A stretch of DNA of 16,022 bases, taken from assembly GCA_030680695.1 (NCBI GenBank), contig JAUXUT010000121.1, positions 1 through 16,022 on the forward strand. Direction: 5' to 3'. Source of the DNA: a bacterium (lineage in GTDB: Bacteria; Patescibacteria; Paceibacteria; UBA9973; UBA6065). The notes under the pieces were generated by a model. That model had not been told where the DNA came from, did not search any database, and saw nothing but the letters and a program-made list of their open reading frames with translations. Shown piece after piece: positions 15,537 to 16,022 of this stretch (positions within the stretch are counted from its first letter, which is position 1; each line of letters opens with the position of its first letter). Made by a program: the position numbers and the translations under genes.

Positions 15537-16022
15537 TTACATCTTTTCCAACATTCCAATTGCATTTTGAAGTCGGCGCAGGCTGACCTCGCGCCCGATA
15601 ATTTCCATGCTCTCGAACAATGGCGGGCTGACCTTCTGCCCCGTCACTGCGACGCGCAGGATGCCGAAGACTTGCCCGGCGTTAAATCCGCTTGATTCGA
15701 CGTAGTCACGGAAAGGCGGCTCGCATCGTTCGTGACTGATGTCTGGTTGCGCTGCCAGAATTTGATACGCCCTTCGAGCGACTTCTGCTGATTGCCTGGT
15801 GTCCAGTCCTTTCGCGATCAAATCTTCGGGCGCAGGTGTGACCTCGTCCTTGAAGAAGAAAGCGCCAAAGGAGATGCAATCGTCCAACGTGGTGAGACGC
15901 TCACGGATGAGCGGAATCATTTTCAGCAGCACATCGTCGCGGACAGCGAGTCCCTCACGGGTAAAGTAAGGCTTGAGACGGGCTGCCAGGTCTTCGGTCG
16001 TCAGGAGGCGGATGTGCGTCGC
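15537..16022 (-). CDS. gltX: Glutamyl-tRNA synthetase, C-terminal part
   Basis: The last 161 codons are present; the rest lies beyond the right edge. GltX charges tRNA-Glu (and in many bacteria tRNA-Gln) with glutamate in the cytoplasm. The visible part is the class I GltX anticodon-binding region: LLTTEDLAARLKPYF, LIRERLTTLDDCISFGAFFF, and near the end VFGILRVAVTGQKVSPPLFE followed by IIGREVSLRRLQNAI. These match the conserved family ending (LR.A.TG...SP..FE...ILG.E...RRL..A). The catalytic HIGH and KMSKS motifs are off the window. Internal GTG at 15930-15932 is not a start, because the frame stays open and conserved upstream to the edge. Confidence 0.93.
   Translation of the reverse strand, partial: ATHIRLLTTEDLAARLKPYFTREGLAVRDDVLLKMIPLIRERLTTLDDCISFGAFFFKDEVTPAPEDLIAKGLDTRQSAEVARRAYQILAAQPDISHERCEPPFRDYVESSGFNAGQVFGILRVAVTGQKVSPPLFESMEIIGREVSLRRLQNAIGMLEKM

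Overview
The window reads as a chromosomal segment of a Chloroflexota bacterium, most likely class Anaerolineae. The main clues are the long Thr/Pro 'TPTxTP' linkers typical of secreted proteins in that group, an RHS protein carrying DUF7948-like and SBBP repeats, a stand-alone class III cyclase, and a Sec-secreted toxin paired in part with a lipoprotein immunity candidate, which suits a single-membrane cell. The taxonomic call is inference.

Layout. Positions 1-310 hold a small inverted-repeat element, a promoter, a tRNA-Pro(CGG) gene and its terminator. Positions 311-669 are non-coding. Positions 670-8631 encode one giant secreted protein of 2653 aa: signal peptide, DUF7948-like domain, seven SBBP beta-propeller repeats, a DUF6531-like segment, a long YD/RHS barrel, a Thr/Pro linker, a second YD block, the RHS core and a variable C-terminal tip. 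This is a contact-dependent polymorphic toxin, followed 15 bp later by its presumed immunity gene.

Positions 9184-14681 form a graveyard or reservoir of spare toxin tips and immunity genes, all on the + strand. It contains: an orphan toxin tip without any RHS part plus an immunity gene with a good RBS; two small immunity-like genes, each preceded by a short remnant of a toxin C-terminus whose TGA overlaps the next ATG (ATGA); a 5'-truncated, frameshifted RHS core with an HExxH metallopeptidase tip and a lipoprotein immunity candidate; and a third RHS block, with a lipoprotein leader, one frameshift and one in-frame TGA, ending in a different HExxH metallopeptidase tip with no immunity gene. 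The two extra RHS blocks match the 3' part of the giant gene, starting in or just after its Thr/Pro linker. This suggests that linker-to-tip modules are exchanged by homologous recombination.

The array ends at a hairpin-rich stretch and an intrinsic terminator (about 14811-14845). A class III adenylate/guanylate cyclase gene follows, with a perfect -10 box placed as for a leaderless transcript. A bidirectional terminator separates it from the convergent 3' end of gltX, which runs off the right edge. No system outside known families is proven; the most noteworthy content is the immunity/tip array with its eroded toxin stubs and unassigned tip and immunity families.
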